DNA from: Pseudomonas sp. URIL14HWK12:I12 | Lineage (GTDB): Bacteria > Pseudomonadota > Gammaproteobacteria > Pseudomonadales > Pseudomonadaceae | Direction: 5' to 3' | DNA: 64,000 nt | Assembly: GCF_003097135.1 (NCBI RefSeq) | Contig: NZ_QEQL01000001.1 | Coordinates: 930,001 to 994,000 of the forward strand | Shown: positions 35,383 through 44,629 of the stretch, in pieces | Position numbering within the stretch: the stretch's first letter is position 1 | Layout: the number at the start of each line of letters is the position of its first letter | Notes under the pieces: generated by a model | Database searches by the model: none | What the model saw: only the letters and a program-made list of their open reading frames with translations | Told to the model about the DNA's origin: nothing | Position numbers and translations under genes: made by a program

Positions 35383-36315
35383 ATGGCAACTGCAACAGCT
35401 GCAAACCGCATCGAGGGTACTGACGGCAAAGACGTATTGGTCGGCACCAGTGGCAATGACCTGATCATCGGCGGCGCCAGCGCCGACAAGCTCACCGGCG
35501 GTGCCGGTGCTGATACCTTCCGCTTCACCGACATCAGCGATAGCTACCGCACAGCCACCAAGAGCTTCGCCGACCTGATCACCGATTTCGACCCTGGCCA
35601 AGACACGGTAGACATCGCCGACCTGGGCTTCAAGGGCTTGGGCAACGGCCTGGACGGCACACTGGCCGTACGCTACAACGCCGAAACCGACCGTACCTAC
35701 CTGAAAAGCTTCGAAGCCGACGCCGACGGTAACCGCTTCGAAATCGGCTTCGAGGGCAACCTGCTGGGCGCATTGAACGAAAGCAATGTGCTGTTCGAGC
35801 GCCTGATCCTGGGTACCGATGGCAACGACCGCCTGACCGGTACCGATGCCAACGAAACCTTCGTCGGCGGCCTGGGCCGTGACGTGCTGACCGGCAACGG
35901 CGGCGCCAACGTATTCCGCTACGACGACCTGCTCGACAGCTACCGCAACTACAGCCAGGCCGACGGCAACCACGGCGATCGCATCAAGGACTTCAACGTC
36001 AGCGCCGACCGTATCGACGTTTCTGCACTGGGTTTCACCGGCCTGGGCAGCGGCCACGACAACACCCTGGACATCGTCCTGAACGAAAGCGGCACCCGCA
36101 CCTACGTCAAATCCCGCGACCTGGACGCCGACGGTAACCGTTTCGAAATCGCCCTGCACGGTGACTTCATCGGCCAACTGAGCGCCAACAACTTCGTGTT
36201 CGCTTCCACCAGCAGCACCCAGTCCGAAGCCGGCAATGCCGCCACCGCACAGGCGGCTGTGGTGGCACCGGAAATCGAAGTGGTTGGCCTGGCGCATCAC
36301 GAGGCAATCGCCTGA
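35383..36315 (+). CDS. Stand-alone RTX protein of two AlgE-type R-modules
   Basis: A 310-residue, acidic, glycine/aspartate-rich protein. It consists of two tandem modules (about 11-143 and 144-274), each with nonapeptide calcium repeats (GTDGNDRLTG, GGAGADTFRF). Each then has a C-terminal part that recurs in both copies (DSYR, DFDP or DFNV, LGFxGLG, TRTYVKS, DADGNRFEI). This matches the R-modules of secreted mannuronan C5-epimerases, but the catalytic A-module is absent. There is no signal peptide; export by a type I system is expected but none is encoded nearby. The start at 35383 has GAGG ten bases upstream; the frame open from 35248 covers the CRP-type box and is rejected. Confidence 0.8.
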   Translation: MATATAANRIEGTDGKDVLVGTSGNDLIIGGASADKLTGGAGADTFRFTDISDSYRTATKSFADLITDFDPGQDTVDIADLGFKGLGNGLDGTLAVRYNAETDRTYLKSFEADADGNRFEIGFEGNLLGALNESNVLFERLILGTDGNDRLTGTDANETFVGGLGRDVLTGNGGANVFRYDDLLDSYRNYSQADGNHGDRIKDFNVSADRIDVSALGFTGLGSGHDNTLDIVLNESGTRTYVKSRDLDADGNRFEIALHGDFIGQLSANNFVFASTSSTQSEAGNAATAQAAVVAPEIEVVGLAHHEAIA

Positions 36316-36398
36316 CGTTCTGGGCGCCCGCTGCCAATTGGCTTCGACCCGCCCATGGCTCGGGCAGCCCACTGGCCCGGTAGACCACGGCCTGCCAA

Positions 36399-36423
36399 CT
36401 CGCACGGCGTAGCACCGTGCGAG
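36399..36423 (+). terminator. Hairpin downstream of the RTX gene
   Basis: A 9-bp stem CTCGCACGG / CCGTGCGAG with a 7-nt loop, followed by CTTACGC. It lies 84 bp after the RTX stop. The T-tract is poor, so it may act with the stronger hairpin that follows. Confidence 0.4.
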
Positions 36424-36441
36424 CTTACGCAGCGTCGATCT

Positions 36442-36477
36442 TCAGCCTTGGGTTGCGGCCATCGCACCCAAGGCTGA
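36442..36477. terminator. Long hairpin between the RTX gene and the convergent thiolase gene
   Basis: TCAGCCTTGGG pairs with CCCAAGGCTGA. An inner TGCG/CGCA extension gives 15 bp with one bulged T and a 5-nt loop. It lies between convergent genes just after the thiolase stop on the minus strand, so it probably ends both transcripts. Confidence 0.65.
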
Positions 36478-36486
36478 TCCGATGGC

Positions 36487-37665
36487 TCAGCGTTCGATGG
36501 CCAGCGCTACGCCCTGCCCCCCACCGATGCACAGTGTCGCCAGGCCTTTATGGGCATCACGGCGAACCAGCTCGTGCAGCAGCGTCACCAGCACCCGGCA
36601 ACCCGATGCACCGATGGGATGGCCCAGCGCGATCGCGCCACCATTGACGTTCACCTTGGCCAAATCCCAGCCCAACTCAGCGGCCACGCTCAGGCTCTGG
36701 GCTGCGAAAGCCTCGTTGGCCTCGATCAGGTCCAGGTCACCCAACGCCCAACCCGCCTTTTCAAGGCAGCGTCGCGTCGCCGGCACCGGCCCAATGCCCA
36801 TCACGGCGGGGTCAACACCGCTGCTGGCATAACCGGCCACCTGCGCCAGGATCGGCACACCCAGCGCCTCGGCCCGTTCCCGGCTCATCAGCAGTACCGC
36901 AGCGGCGCCGTCATTGAGGCTGGAGGCGTTGCCAGCGGTGACGCTGCCGTCTTTCTTGAACGCCGCGCGCAACTTGGCCAGGCTCTCTGCATCCGTACCT
37001 GGACGCGGCTGCTCGTCGGTGTCAAACACCAAGGCGTCGCCTTTTTTCTGCGGCAGGCTGATAGGGGTGATCTCCGCTTTGAAGCGACCGGCCTGCACAG
37101 CGGCCTGCGCCTTTTGCTGCGACTGCGCGGCGAAGGCATCCTGCTGCTCGCGGCTGATGCCATAGCGCTCGGCCAGGTTCTCGGCGGTCACGCCCATGTG
37201 GTAGTCGTTGAAGGCGTCCCACAGCCCATCGGTGATCATGCTGTCGACCATTTGCGCATGGCCCATGCGCAAACCGGTGCGGGCGCCGGGCATCAGATAA
37301 GGTGCAAGGCTCATGTTCTCCTGGCCGCCGGCAATCACCACCTCGGCGTCGCCACAGCGAATGGCCTGCACCGCCAGATGCACTGCCTTGAGCCCCGAAC
37401 CACAGACCTTGTTCAGCGTCATCGCCGGCACGCTGTGCGGCAGGCCGGCCAACAACGCCGCCTGGCGCGCCGGGTTCTGGCCGGCACCTGCAGTGAGCAC
37501 CTGGCCAAGGATCACCTCGTCGACCTGCTCAGGCGCTACGCCGCTGCTGGCGAGCAGCTGGCGAATCACCGCAGCCCCCAGTTGCGGCGCCGGGACATTG
37601 GCCAGCGCTCCTTGAAAGGCGCCAATGGCGGTGCGAGTGGCGGCGACGATCACGACAGGCTGCAT
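36487..37665 (-). CDS. Acetyl-CoA C-acetyltransferase (biosynthetic-type thiolase)
   Basis: A 392-residue thiolase. The nucleophile is C88 in [12 protein letters not shown], and the other active-site blocks are [17 protein letters not shown] and CIGGGQG. Length and motifs match AtoB/PhaA-type acetoacetyl-CoA thiolases rather than FadA, which is present separately at 57.5 kb. AGGAG lies eight bases before the ATG. No ketone-body or PHB genes flank it, so the pathway (acetoacetate, leucine or mevalonate-like chemistry) is open. Confidence 0.92.
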   Translation of the reverse strand: MQPVVIVAATRTAIGAFQGALANVPAPQLGAAVIRQLLASSGVAPEQVDEVILGQVLTAGAGQNPARQAALLAGLPHSVPAMTLNKVCGSGLKAVHLAVQAIRCGDAEVVIAGGQENMSLAPYLMPGARTGLRMGHAQMVDSMITDGLWDAFNDYHMGVTAENLAERYGISREQQDAFAAQSQQKAQAAVQAGRFKAEITPISLPQKKGDALVFDTDEQPRPGTDAESLAKLRAAFKKDGSVTAGNASSLNDGAAAVLLMSRERAEALGVPILAQVAGYASSGVDPAVMGIGPVPATRRCLEKAGWALGDLDLIEANEAFAAQSLSVAAELGWDLAKVNVNGGAIALGHPIGASGCRVLVTLLHELVRRDAHKGLATLCIGGGQGVALAIER

Positions 37666-37768
37666 GGCAGGCTCCTGGGTTGGGTAGGCCTCAGATCATG
37701 CGGGCTGGCGCTGGATTTGGGAATTTTGGATTGCTTATCGGTTGATTTGGGCAAGCGATGTAATCGCC

Positions 37769-38374
37769 TCAGGCCGCCACCGGCACCCCGCTGTGAAAGC
37801 GGAACACTTCATCGGGCGCCTGAATCAGCTCTGCCTCTGCCACGCGCACTTTTTCAACGGTGCGGGCGATGTCCGCCGCATCGCCATATTGATGCGCCAA
37901 CTTCAGATAGCCCTGGTAATGGCGCGCCTCACTCTTGAGCAGCCCATGGTAGAAAGTGCCCAGGTCGTCGTCCAGGTGCGGCACCAATGCCTCGAACCGC
38001 TCGCAGCTGCGGGCCTCGATGAAGGCGCCCACCACCAGCGTATCGACCAGCTTCACCGGCTCATGATTGCGCACCAGCGCGCGCAGCCCCGACGCGTAGC
38101 GGCCGGCAGACAGCGGCAGCACCTCGACCTTGCGCCGCTTCATGATGCGCAGCACCTGTTCGTGGTGAACCAACTCCTCCCGGGCCAGGCGCGACATGAA
38201 ATTCACCAGGTCCAGGTGGGCGTTGTATTTGGCGATCAGGCTCATGGCCGTCGCGGCGGCCTTGAACTCGCAATTCTTGTGATCGATCAGCATCGTCGCC
38301 GGGTTCGCCAACGCCGCCTGAACCCAGGCCTCTGGCGTACGGCAACCGAGAAAGTCATGGATTTCAGCAAGCAT
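37769..38374 (-). CDS. miaE: tRNA 2-methylthio-N6-isopentenyladenosine hydroxylase
   Basis: A 201-residue diiron protein. The ferritin-like iron ligands appear as an early Glu in NCEFKAAATAM, the ExxH-type LAREELVHHEQV, and later IEARSCERFEAL and LKSEARHYQGYL. It hydroxylates the isopentenyl group at position 37 of certain tRNAs, using oxygen. The gene stands alone, divergent from the Usp gene at 38459. An AGTATA at 38405-38410 (TATACT on the minus strand) could be its -10. Confidence 0.93.
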   Translation of the reverse strand: MLAEIHDFLGCRTPEAWVQAALANPATMLIDHKNCEFKAAATAMSLIAKYNAHLDLVNFMSRLAREELVHHEQVLRIMKRRKVEVLPLSAGRYASGLRALVRNHEPVKLVDTLVVGAFIEARSCERFEALVPHLDDDLGTFYHGLLKSEARHYQGYLKLAHQYGDAADIARTVEKVRVAEAELIQAPDEVFRFHSGVPVAA

Positions 38375-38458
38375 GGCGGGCCTTGGTATCGAGAAAAACC
38401 GCGGAGTATACCGACGCGGAGGCTACGCTCATAGCATGAGCAAACCGAGGGCTTGACC

Positions 38459-39307
38459 ATGTACGACATTGGCCGCCTGCTGGTGGTGCTGGGTGCCGAG
38501 CACCCTCCGCTGGCCCTGAACCGCGCCCGCCTGATCGCCCAGGCCACCGGGGCGCACCTGCACCTGCTGGTATGCGACCGCCACCATGACCGCAGCGCGC
38601 TGCTGGCGGGGCTCAAGGCCGGGCTCGCCGACGAGGGCTATAGCGTCAGCGGCGAGCAGGCCTGGGACCAGACCCTGCAACGTACGGTGATCCTGGTACA
38701 GCAGGCCGAAGGCTGCGACCTGGTCATCAAGCAGCATGTGCCCGACGGCGCCTTGAACGTGCTCACGCCCCCCGACTGGCAACTGCTACGCCAGTGCCCG
38801 GCCCCGGTATTGATGGTGCGCCATGCGCGGCGTTGGCGTGAAGGGCGGGTGCTGGCGGCGGTGGATGTCGGCAATGCCGACGGCCAGCACCGAGAGTTGC
38901 AGGACCAGATCATCGACCAGGCGTTTCAGATCGCCGAGCTGGCCCAGGCCGAACTGCACCTGGTCAGCGCCCACCCTTTACCCGCGCTGTCAGCGCCTGC
39001 ACCCCAGTTCCAGCGTCGGGACCAGCTGCTGGAGCCCTACAAGGCGCACTACCAGAGCCTGCAGGATCATTTCGACATCCCTGACGAGCGCCTGCATATC
39101 GCAGACGGGCCGGCGGATGTGATCATTCCCCTGGTAGCCAGCCAGCTGGGCGCAGCGGTGACCGTCATTGGCACCGTGGCCCGCACCGGCATCGCCGGCG
39201 CGGTGATTGGCAACACCGCCGAGGCAGTGCTGGACCGCCTGGAAAGTGATGTGCTGGTGCTCAAGACGGCGCAGATCAGCGAGCATCTGATCGCCGCCTT
39301 GCGCTGA
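38459..39307 (+). CDS. Tandem universal stress protein (UspE-like)
   Basis: A 282-residue protein with two Usp folds. The first (about 1-125) lacks a good nucleotide motif. The second (about 130-282) ends with VTVIGTVARTGIAGAVIGNTAEAVLDRL, similar to the GxxG-x9-G(S/T) ATP loop. The ATG at 38459 is preceded by GAGG; an upstream TTG is less likely. Usp proteins accumulate under starvation and oxygen stress. It is divergent from miaE. Confidence 0.88.
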   Translation: MYDIGRLLVVLGAEHPPLALNRARLIAQATGAHLHLLVCDRHHDRSALLAGLKAGLADEGYSVSGEQAWDQTLQRTVILVQQAEGCDLVIKQHVPDGALNVLTPPDWQLLRQCPAPVLMVRHARRWREGRVLAAVDVGNADGQHRELQDQIIDQAFQIAELAQAELHLVSAHPLPALSAPAPQFQRRDQLLEPYKAHYQSLQDHFDIPDERLHIADGPADVIIPLVASQLGAAVTVIGTVARTGIAGAVIGNTAEAVLDRLESDVLVLKTAQISEHLIAALR

Positions 39308-39435
39308 AGATCCTGTATGGATATTTAGCGCCGCGCAGCCAACGACACCTGCCCTGACGATGCAGTACAATGGCGCCTCGCCACCTCCCGGCAGCCCGTG
39401 CTCGGCACTCGGCGCCCCTTAGGAACCCTCCCCCC

Positions 39436-40395
39436 ATGGAACACCGTGAAGCGCTGATCGCGCTGCGCAATTTTCTGGCCACCCAGATCCTGGGCCAGGA
39501 CAAGCTCATCGACCGCCTGCTGATGGTGCTGCTCGCCGATGGCCATATGCTGGTGGAGGGGGCGCCGGGGCTGGCCAAGACCCGCGCAATCAAAGAGCTG
39601 GCCGAGGGCATCGAGGCGCAGTTCCACCGCATCCAGTTCACCCCCGACCTGCTGCCGGCAGACATCACCGGCACCGAGATCTACCGCCCGGAAACCGGCA
39701 GCTTCGTGTTCCAGCAAGGGCCGATCTTCCATAACCTGGTGCTGGCCGACGAAATCAACCGTGCCCCGGCCAAGGTCCAGTCGGCACTGTTGGAAGCCAT
39801 GGCCGAGCGCCAGGTGAGCGTGGGGCGCAGCACCTATGATCTCTCGCCGCTGTTCCTGGTGATGGCCACCCAGAACCCGATCGAGCAGGAAGGCACCTAC
39901 CCGCTGCCCGAAGCTCAGCTCGACCGTTTCCTGATGCACGTCAAGATCGGCTTTCCGGAAGCGAGTGTTGAGCGCAAGATCCTTCAGCAAGCCCGCGGCG
40001 AAGCCCTAGGCGGCGAGGCCAAGCCGGAGCGGCGAGTCACCCAGCAGGCGATATTTGCCGCACGCCGCGAGATCCTGGGCCTGTACATGGCCGATGCGGT
40101 GGAGGAATACCTCGTGCAGCTGGTGATGGCTACCCGTACCCCTGGCCGCTACGACCCGGAGCTGGCCGAATGGCTGGCCTATGGTGCCAGCCCACGAGGC
40201 TCGATCGCCCTGGACCGCTGCGCCCGGGCACATGCGTGGCTCGCCGGGCGTGACTTCGTCAGCCCCGAAGACATCCAGGCCGTGGTCTTCGATGTGCTGC
40301 GCCACCGTTTGATTCTCTCCTTCGAAGCCGAGGCCGCCGGGGTCGACCAGGACCGTGTGATCCAGCGCATCCTCGACGTCGTCGCGGTGGCCTGA
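39436..40395 (+). CDS. MoxR-family AAA+ ATPase
   Basis: A 319-residue ATPase. Walker A is the modified [11 protein letters not shown], Walker B is [13 protein letters not shown], and the MoxR signatures are [40 protein letters not shown] and [14 protein letters not shown]. MoxR proteins are thought to act as chaperones with VWA partners, which follow directly. The start at 39436 is chosen by family alignment; AGGAACC lies 9-15 bases upstream. It is the first gene of the operon. Confidence 0.93.
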   Translation: MEHREALIALRNFLATQILGQDKLIDRLLMVLLADGHMLVEGAPGLAKTRAIKELAEGIEAQFHRIQFTPDLLPADITGTEIYRPETGSFVFQQGPIFHNLVLADEINRAPAKVQSALLEAMAERQVSVGRSTYDLSPLFLVMATQNPIEQEGTYPLPEAQLDRFLMHVKIGFPEASVERKILQQARGEALGGEAKPERRVTQQAIFAARREILGLYMADAVEEYLVQLVMATRTPGRYDPELAEWLAYGASPRGSIALDRCARAHAWLAGRDFVSPEDIQAVVFDVLRHRLILSFEAEAAGVDQDRVIQRILDVVAVA

Positions 40396-40403
40396 GGCCC
40401 GCC

Positions 40404-41348
40404 ATGCCCAACACTGCGCCCGCCCCGGCACGAATCAAGGTGGCCCTGGCCGACCTGATCGAAATGCGCCACCGCGTTCGTGAAGTGCAGTTGTTCGCCC
40501 GGCCCGGGCAACGCGGGCCACTGGTGGGCCTGCACCATTCCAGGCTGCGGGGGCGCGGCGTCGACTTCGACCAAGTGCGCGTCTACCAGGCTGGCGACGA
40601 CGTGCGAAACATCGACTGGCGCGTCACCGCGCGCACCCAGGAGCCGCACACCAAGCTGTTTCACGAGGAGCGAGAGCGCCCGGTGTTTCTGCTGGTCGAG
40701 CAAAGCCGGCGGTTGTTTTTCGGCAGCACCGGGGCGTTCAAGTCGGTGGTGGCCGCCCGGGTGGCAGCCTTGATGGGTTGGGCGACGCTGGAGCACAACG
40801 ACCGGGTCGGCGGGCTGGTGTTCGGCGACGCTGAGCATTATGAAATCAAACCGCGGCGCAGCAAGCAGAGCCTGTTGCAACTGCTGGCGCGCCTGGCCCA
40901 GCTCAATCAGGGCCTCAGCGCCGAGGGCAGCCCGGAGCCCGGCAACTTTGGCGCGGCGCTGCGCCGTGCCCGCGAGGTGCTGCGCCCGGGCAGCCTGGCC
41001 ATTGTGCTGTGCGACACCCGCGCCCTGGAGCCTACTGCCGAGCAACAGCTGAGCTTGCTGGCACGCCATTGCGACGTGCTGCTGCTGCCGGTCAGCGACC
41101 CACTCGACCACGCCCTGCCCGCCGCCGGCCTGCTGCGGTTTGCCCAAGGCGAGCAGCGGCTGGAAGTCGATACCCAACGCGCGCCGTTGCGCCAGGCTTA
41201 CGCCGAACAAGCCAACGAACGCAGCGCCCACTGGGAACGCCTGGCTGGGCAAACCGGGATACTGCTGTTGCCGCTGAGCACCGAGCGCGACCCGGTGGAG
41301 CAGCTGCGTGACTACCTCAACCCTCCGCGGGCGAAGGCTACGCGATGA
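40404..41348 (+). CDS. DUF58-domain protein of the MoxR/Bat operon
   Basis: A 314-residue protein. The DUF58 core is visible at about 50-100 (RGVDFDQVRVYQAGDDVRNI, DWRVTARTQEPHTKLFHEE), followed by a VWA-like fold (PVFLLVEQSRRLFFGS). It probably forms part of a MoxR-dependent envelope complex. The ATG follows the moxR stop by 8 nt, and its own stop overlaps the next start (ATGA). Confidence 0.9.
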   Translation: MPNTAPAPARIKVALADLIEMRHRVREVQLFARPGQRGPLVGLHHSRLRGRGVDFDQVRVYQAGDDVRNIDWRVTARTQEPHTKLFHEERERPVFLLVEQSRRLFFGSTGAFKSVVAARVAALMGWATLEHNDRVGGLVFGDAEHYEIKPRRSKQSLLQLLARLAQLNQGLSAEGSPEPGNFGAALRRAREVLRPGSLAIVLCDTRALEPTAEQQLSLLARHCDVLLLPVSDPLDHALPAAGLLRFAQGEQRLEVDTQRAPLRQAYAEQANERSAHWERLAGQTGILLLPLSTERDPVEQLRDYLNPPRAKATR

Positions 41349-41854
41349 CCAGCCTACTGCAGCTCGAACCGCTGATTCCCCCGCCAGAGGTCAGCGCTTG
41401 GCCCTTGGCGCCAGGCTGGTGGGCGTTGCCGGTGCTGCTGCTGGCATTGGCAAGCCTGGCTTGGCGCTACCGCCGCTGGCGCCCGCGCCCTGCACCGGTG
41501 GCCGAGGAGCCCGTCGAAGAGCCAGCCGGCGAACAGGACCCCTTGCGCACCGAGGCGCTGATCGAACTGGCCATGCTGACCCGCCCCTACGGCAGCGCGC
41601 CGGCCGGGGCCTGGCTACAGCAACTCAATGGCCTGCTCAAACGGCTGTGCCGTATTCATTACCCTGGCAGCCATAGCCACACCCTCAATGGCCGCCAATG
41701 GCTGGCCTTTCTGGACAACCGCTGCCCAGCCGCAGGGCTGACCCGCTGGATGGTATTGGTCGAAGGCGTGTACAAACCCGAATGCCGGCTGGATGACAAG
41801 GCCATCGACGGGCTCAACCAGGCCGTAGCCGTGTGGATTCGCAAGCATGTTTGA
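41345..41854 (+). CDS. DUF4381-domain membrane protein
   Basis: A 169-residue protein with one membrane helix (about 26-43, WALPVLLLALASLAW). A proline-rich, acidic stretch follows, then a cytoplasmic domain (LAMLTRPYGSAPAGAWLQQL, GRQWLAFLDNRCP) typical of DUF4381. It is found almost only in Bat-type operons. It overlaps its neighbours by 4 nt upstream and 8 nt downstream. Confidence 0.88.
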   Translation: MTSLLQLEPLIPPPEVSAWPLAPGWWALPVLLLALASLAWRYRRWRPRPAPVAEEPVEEPAGEQDPLRTEALIELAMLTRPYGSAPAGAWLQQLNGLLKRLCRIHYPGSHSHTLNGRQWLAFLDNRCPAAGLTRWMVLVEGVYKPECRLDDKAIDGLNQAVAVWIRKHV

Positions 41855-42899
41855 ACTCGCCTGGCCGTGGATCTTCGCCCTGCTGCCGTTGCCCTGGCTG
41901 CTGCGTCGCGTGCTGCCGGTTGCCGCCAGCGGCGAGCCGGCCCTGAAGGTGGCATTCCTCGATGACCTGGAGCGCCTGGCCCAGCGCCGGGCGCGGCTGA
42001 ACTTGCCGCCCTGGCGCCGGCAACTGCCGTTCGCGCTTGTGTGGCTGCTGTTGCTGCTTGCCGCTGCCCGCCCGCAATGGCTGGGTACCCCGCTGCCGGT
42101 GCCGGCAAGTGGCCGCGACCTGCTGGTGGCCGTGGATGTCTCTGGGTCCATGGACTACCCCGACATGCAATGGCAAGGCGAACCGGTGAGCCGGCTAAGC
42201 CTGGTCAAGCACCTGCTGGGCGACTTCCTTGAAGCACGCGAAGGTGACCGCCTGGGGCTGATCCTGTTTGGCAGCCGGGCTTATCTGCAAGCACCGCTGA
42301 CCTTCGACCGCCACACCGTGCGCACTTGGCTGGACGAAGCGCAAGTCGGCATTGCCGGGCAGAACACCGCCATCGGCGATGCCATAGGGCTGGGCTTGAA
42401 ACGCTTACGCGAACGGCCTGCGCAAAGCCGGGTGATGATCCTGATCACCGATGGCGCCAACAACGGCGGGCAGGTGCCACCGCTGGTGGCCGCACGGTTG
42501 GCCGCGCAGAGCCAGGTCAAGCTCTATACCATCGGCATCGGCGCTGACCCCGGCAGCGACGGGCAACTGGGGCTTAATCCCAACCTGGACCTGGATGAGC
42601 CAACCTTGCGGCAACTGGCGCACTTGACCGGCGGGCAGTATTTCCGTGCCCGAAACGGCGCCGAGCTGCAAGGCATCGGCACTTCGCTCGACCGGCTGGA
42701 GCCGGTCAGCCAGTCGCCGACCCGTGCGCGGCCGGTACGTGAGCTCTACCCCTGGCCACTGGCAACGGCGCTGTTGCTGAGCGCCGCACTCAGCCTGGGG
42801 GTACCAGCGGCCTGGCAGCGCTGGGCAAACCGCGCCGCCGAACGTTTGCCGCAAGCGCCGCAGTGGCGCGAGCACCTGCGCTGGCGTAGACGCCGATGA
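41847..42899 (+). CDS. VWA-domain membrane protein, BatA-like
   Basis: A 350-residue protein. An N-terminal helix and a second at about 59-75 flank a short loop. The VWA domain (about 88-290) has an intact metal site: DVSGSMD, a threonine in NTAIGDAIG and ITDGANN. A final membrane helix lies at about 308-326. It should bind Mg2+ and a partner protein. It overlaps the downstream VWA-TPR gene by 4 nt. Confidence 0.92.
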   Translation: MFELAWPWIFALLPLPWLLRRVLPVAASGEPALKVAFLDDLERLAQRRARLNLPPWRRQLPFALVWLLLLLAAARPQWLGTPLPVPASGRDLLVAVDVSGSMDYPDMQWQGEPVSRLSLVKHLLGDFLEAREGDRLGLILFGSRAYLQAPLTFDRHTVRTWLDEAQVGIAGQNTAIGDAIGLGLKRLRERPAQSRVMILITDGANNGGQVPPLVAARLAAQSQVKLYTIGIGADPGSDGQLGLNPNLDLDEPTLRQLAHLTGGQYFRARNGAELQGIGTSLDRLEPVSQSPTRARPVRELYPWPLATALLLSAALSLGVPAAWQRWANRAAERLPQAPQWREHLRWRRRR

Positions 42900-44629
42900 G
42901 CGACCTCTGGCCTCACTGGGCGCGCCTGGGCTGGTTGCTCACGGTGCCGGTGCTAATGTGGCTGCTCGCGCGGCATTGGCGTCGCCAGCAGCGAACCGGG
43001 CGCTGGCATCAGCTGTTGCCGCAGGCCTTTCACCAGGCGCTGCTCTCGGCAGGGCGCGGTCGCGGTGCGCGCTGGCACCTGATGCTGCTGGGGCTGGGCT
43101 GGGCATTGGCACTGTTGGCGCTGATGGGCCCGGGCTGGCAGCGCCTGGAGCAGGTGGAGCAAAAGCCGGGCGACCCATTGGTGGTGATGCTGCAACTGAC
43201 GCCGGAGATACTCGCCACCGACGTGGCCCCCAACCGCCTGGCCCAGGCCCGGCGCAAATTGCTCGACCTGCTCAGGAACCGCGCCGATGCACAGACAGCC
43301 ATCGTCGTGTACGCCGGCAGCGCCCACGTGCTAGTACCGTTGTCCAATGACCTGGCCACCGCCAGCAACTTGCTCGATGCCCTCAAGCCTTCGCTCATGC
43401 CCGCCCCGGGGCAGCGTGCGGACCTGGCCGTGGCCCAGGCACAGGGCTTGCTCGCACAGGCCGGCCAGGGCCAGGGCCGTTTGCTGTTGGTCACCTCTGC
43501 GCTCAGCGATCAGGAACGTGCCGGCATCGACCATCTGCTGGGCCGGCAGAGCCCACCGTTGCTGATCTTGGGAATTGGCACACCCGATGGCGCACCGGTC
43601 AAGCTGGAAGACGGCCAGTTATTGAAAGATTCCCAGGGTGCGATCGCTTTGCCCCGCCTCGACGCAGGTGAGCTTGCACGCTTCGCCGAACACCAGCGCG
43701 GGTATTATCAGAGCGCGCGGGTCGACGATCATGACCTGCGCGCGCTGGGCCTGTTCGACAACACGTATGCGCCCCACTCCGCCAGCACCAGCCAACGCCT
43801 GGAAGCATGGGCCGACCAGGGTTACTGGCTGCTACTGCCCTTGCTGCTGATCGCCGCCCTCGGCGCGCGCCGCGGCTGGCTGCTGTGCCTGCTGCCCCTG
43901 TTGCTGGCCGCCCCCCACCCTGCCATGGCCCAAGGCTGGGGCGACCTGTGGCTGCGCCCCGACCAGCAGGGCCAGCGCCTGCTCGAAGCCAACCGCCCCG
44001 CAGAGGCCGCCAGGCGCTTTACCGACCACCGCTGGCAAGGCATGGCGCTGTTCGAAGCCGGCGATTACGCAAGTGCCGCGCAGCAGTTCGCCCGTGGCGA
44101 CACAGCAGCTGATCACTACAACCGGGGCACCGCGCTGGCCCGTGCCGGCCAGCTGGAAGCGGCCCTGGATGCCTACGACCAGGCCTTGGAACGCCAGCCC
44201 GACCTTGCGCAAGCGTTGAAGAACCGTGCGATTGTTCAACAGCTGCTGGATGAGCGCCACGCTCAACAGGCCGCTGGAGGGCCGCCAGCCGAGGAGCCGA
44301 CTTCAACCGGCCACGAAGCAGCCAATGCCGGTGCATCCGGCATGCCGCCTGGCCCCAACGGCCAGCCTGCCGATGCGCAGCCCGGCGAAGCCGCCAGCCA
44401 GGTGGACGCTGCATCCTCTGAAGGCGGCGGCCAAGCAGCCGGCGACGCCCTGGCCGCCCTGCAGCGAGGCGATGACCAAGCTCTCCCGGAAACCGCAAGC
44501 CCTGCTGTCGAAAGCGAACGGCAGCAGTCGCTGGAGCAATGGTTGAGACAGATCCCCGACGATCCGTCAGAATTGCTGCGCCGAAAATTCTGGTACGAAC
44601 AGCAACAACAGCAGGACACCCCCCCATGA
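42896..44629 (+). CDS. VWA-TPR membrane protein, BatB/BatC fusion with degenerate metal site
   Basis: A 577-residue protein. Two N-terminal membrane helices (about 10-25, 61-79) precede a VWA-like domain. In it the usual DxSxS metal motif reads LQLTPEILATDVAPNRL, so the metal-binding Asp and Ser residues are replaced. Two further helices (about 312-342) lead to TPR repeats (about 380-455, YNRGTALARAGQLEAALDAY). A low-complexity Gly/Ala/Pro/Gln region follows, then a short conserved C-terminal box (LEQWLRQIPDDPSELLRRKF). It combines BatB and BatC in one chain. Confidence 0.9.
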   Translation: MSDLWPHWARLGWLLTVPVLMWLLARHWRRQQRTGRWHQLLPQAFHQALLSAGRGRGARWHLMLLGLGWALALLALMGPGWQRLEQVEQKPGDPLVVMLQLTPEILATDVAPNRLAQARRKLLDLLRNRADAQTAIVVYAGSAHVLVPLSNDLATASNLLDALKPSLMPAPGQRADLAVAQAQGLLAQAGQGQGRLLLVTSALSDQERAGIDHLLGRQSPPLLILGIGTPDGAPVKLEDGQLLKDSQGAIALPRLDAGELARFAEHQRGYYQSARVDDHDLRALGLFDNTYAPHSASTSQRLEAWADQGYWLLLPLLLIAALGARRGWLLCLLPLLLAAPHPAMAQGWGDLWLRPDQQGQRLLEANRPAEAARRFTDHRWQGMALFEAGDYASAAQQFARGDTAADHYNRGTALARAGQLEAALDAYDQALERQPDLAQALKNRAIVQQLLDERHAQQAAGGPPAEEPTSTGHEAANAGASGMPPGPNGQPADAQPGEAASQVDAASSEGGGQAAGDALAALQRGDDQALPETASPAVESERQQSLEQWLRQIPDDPSELLRRKFWYEQQQQQDTPP

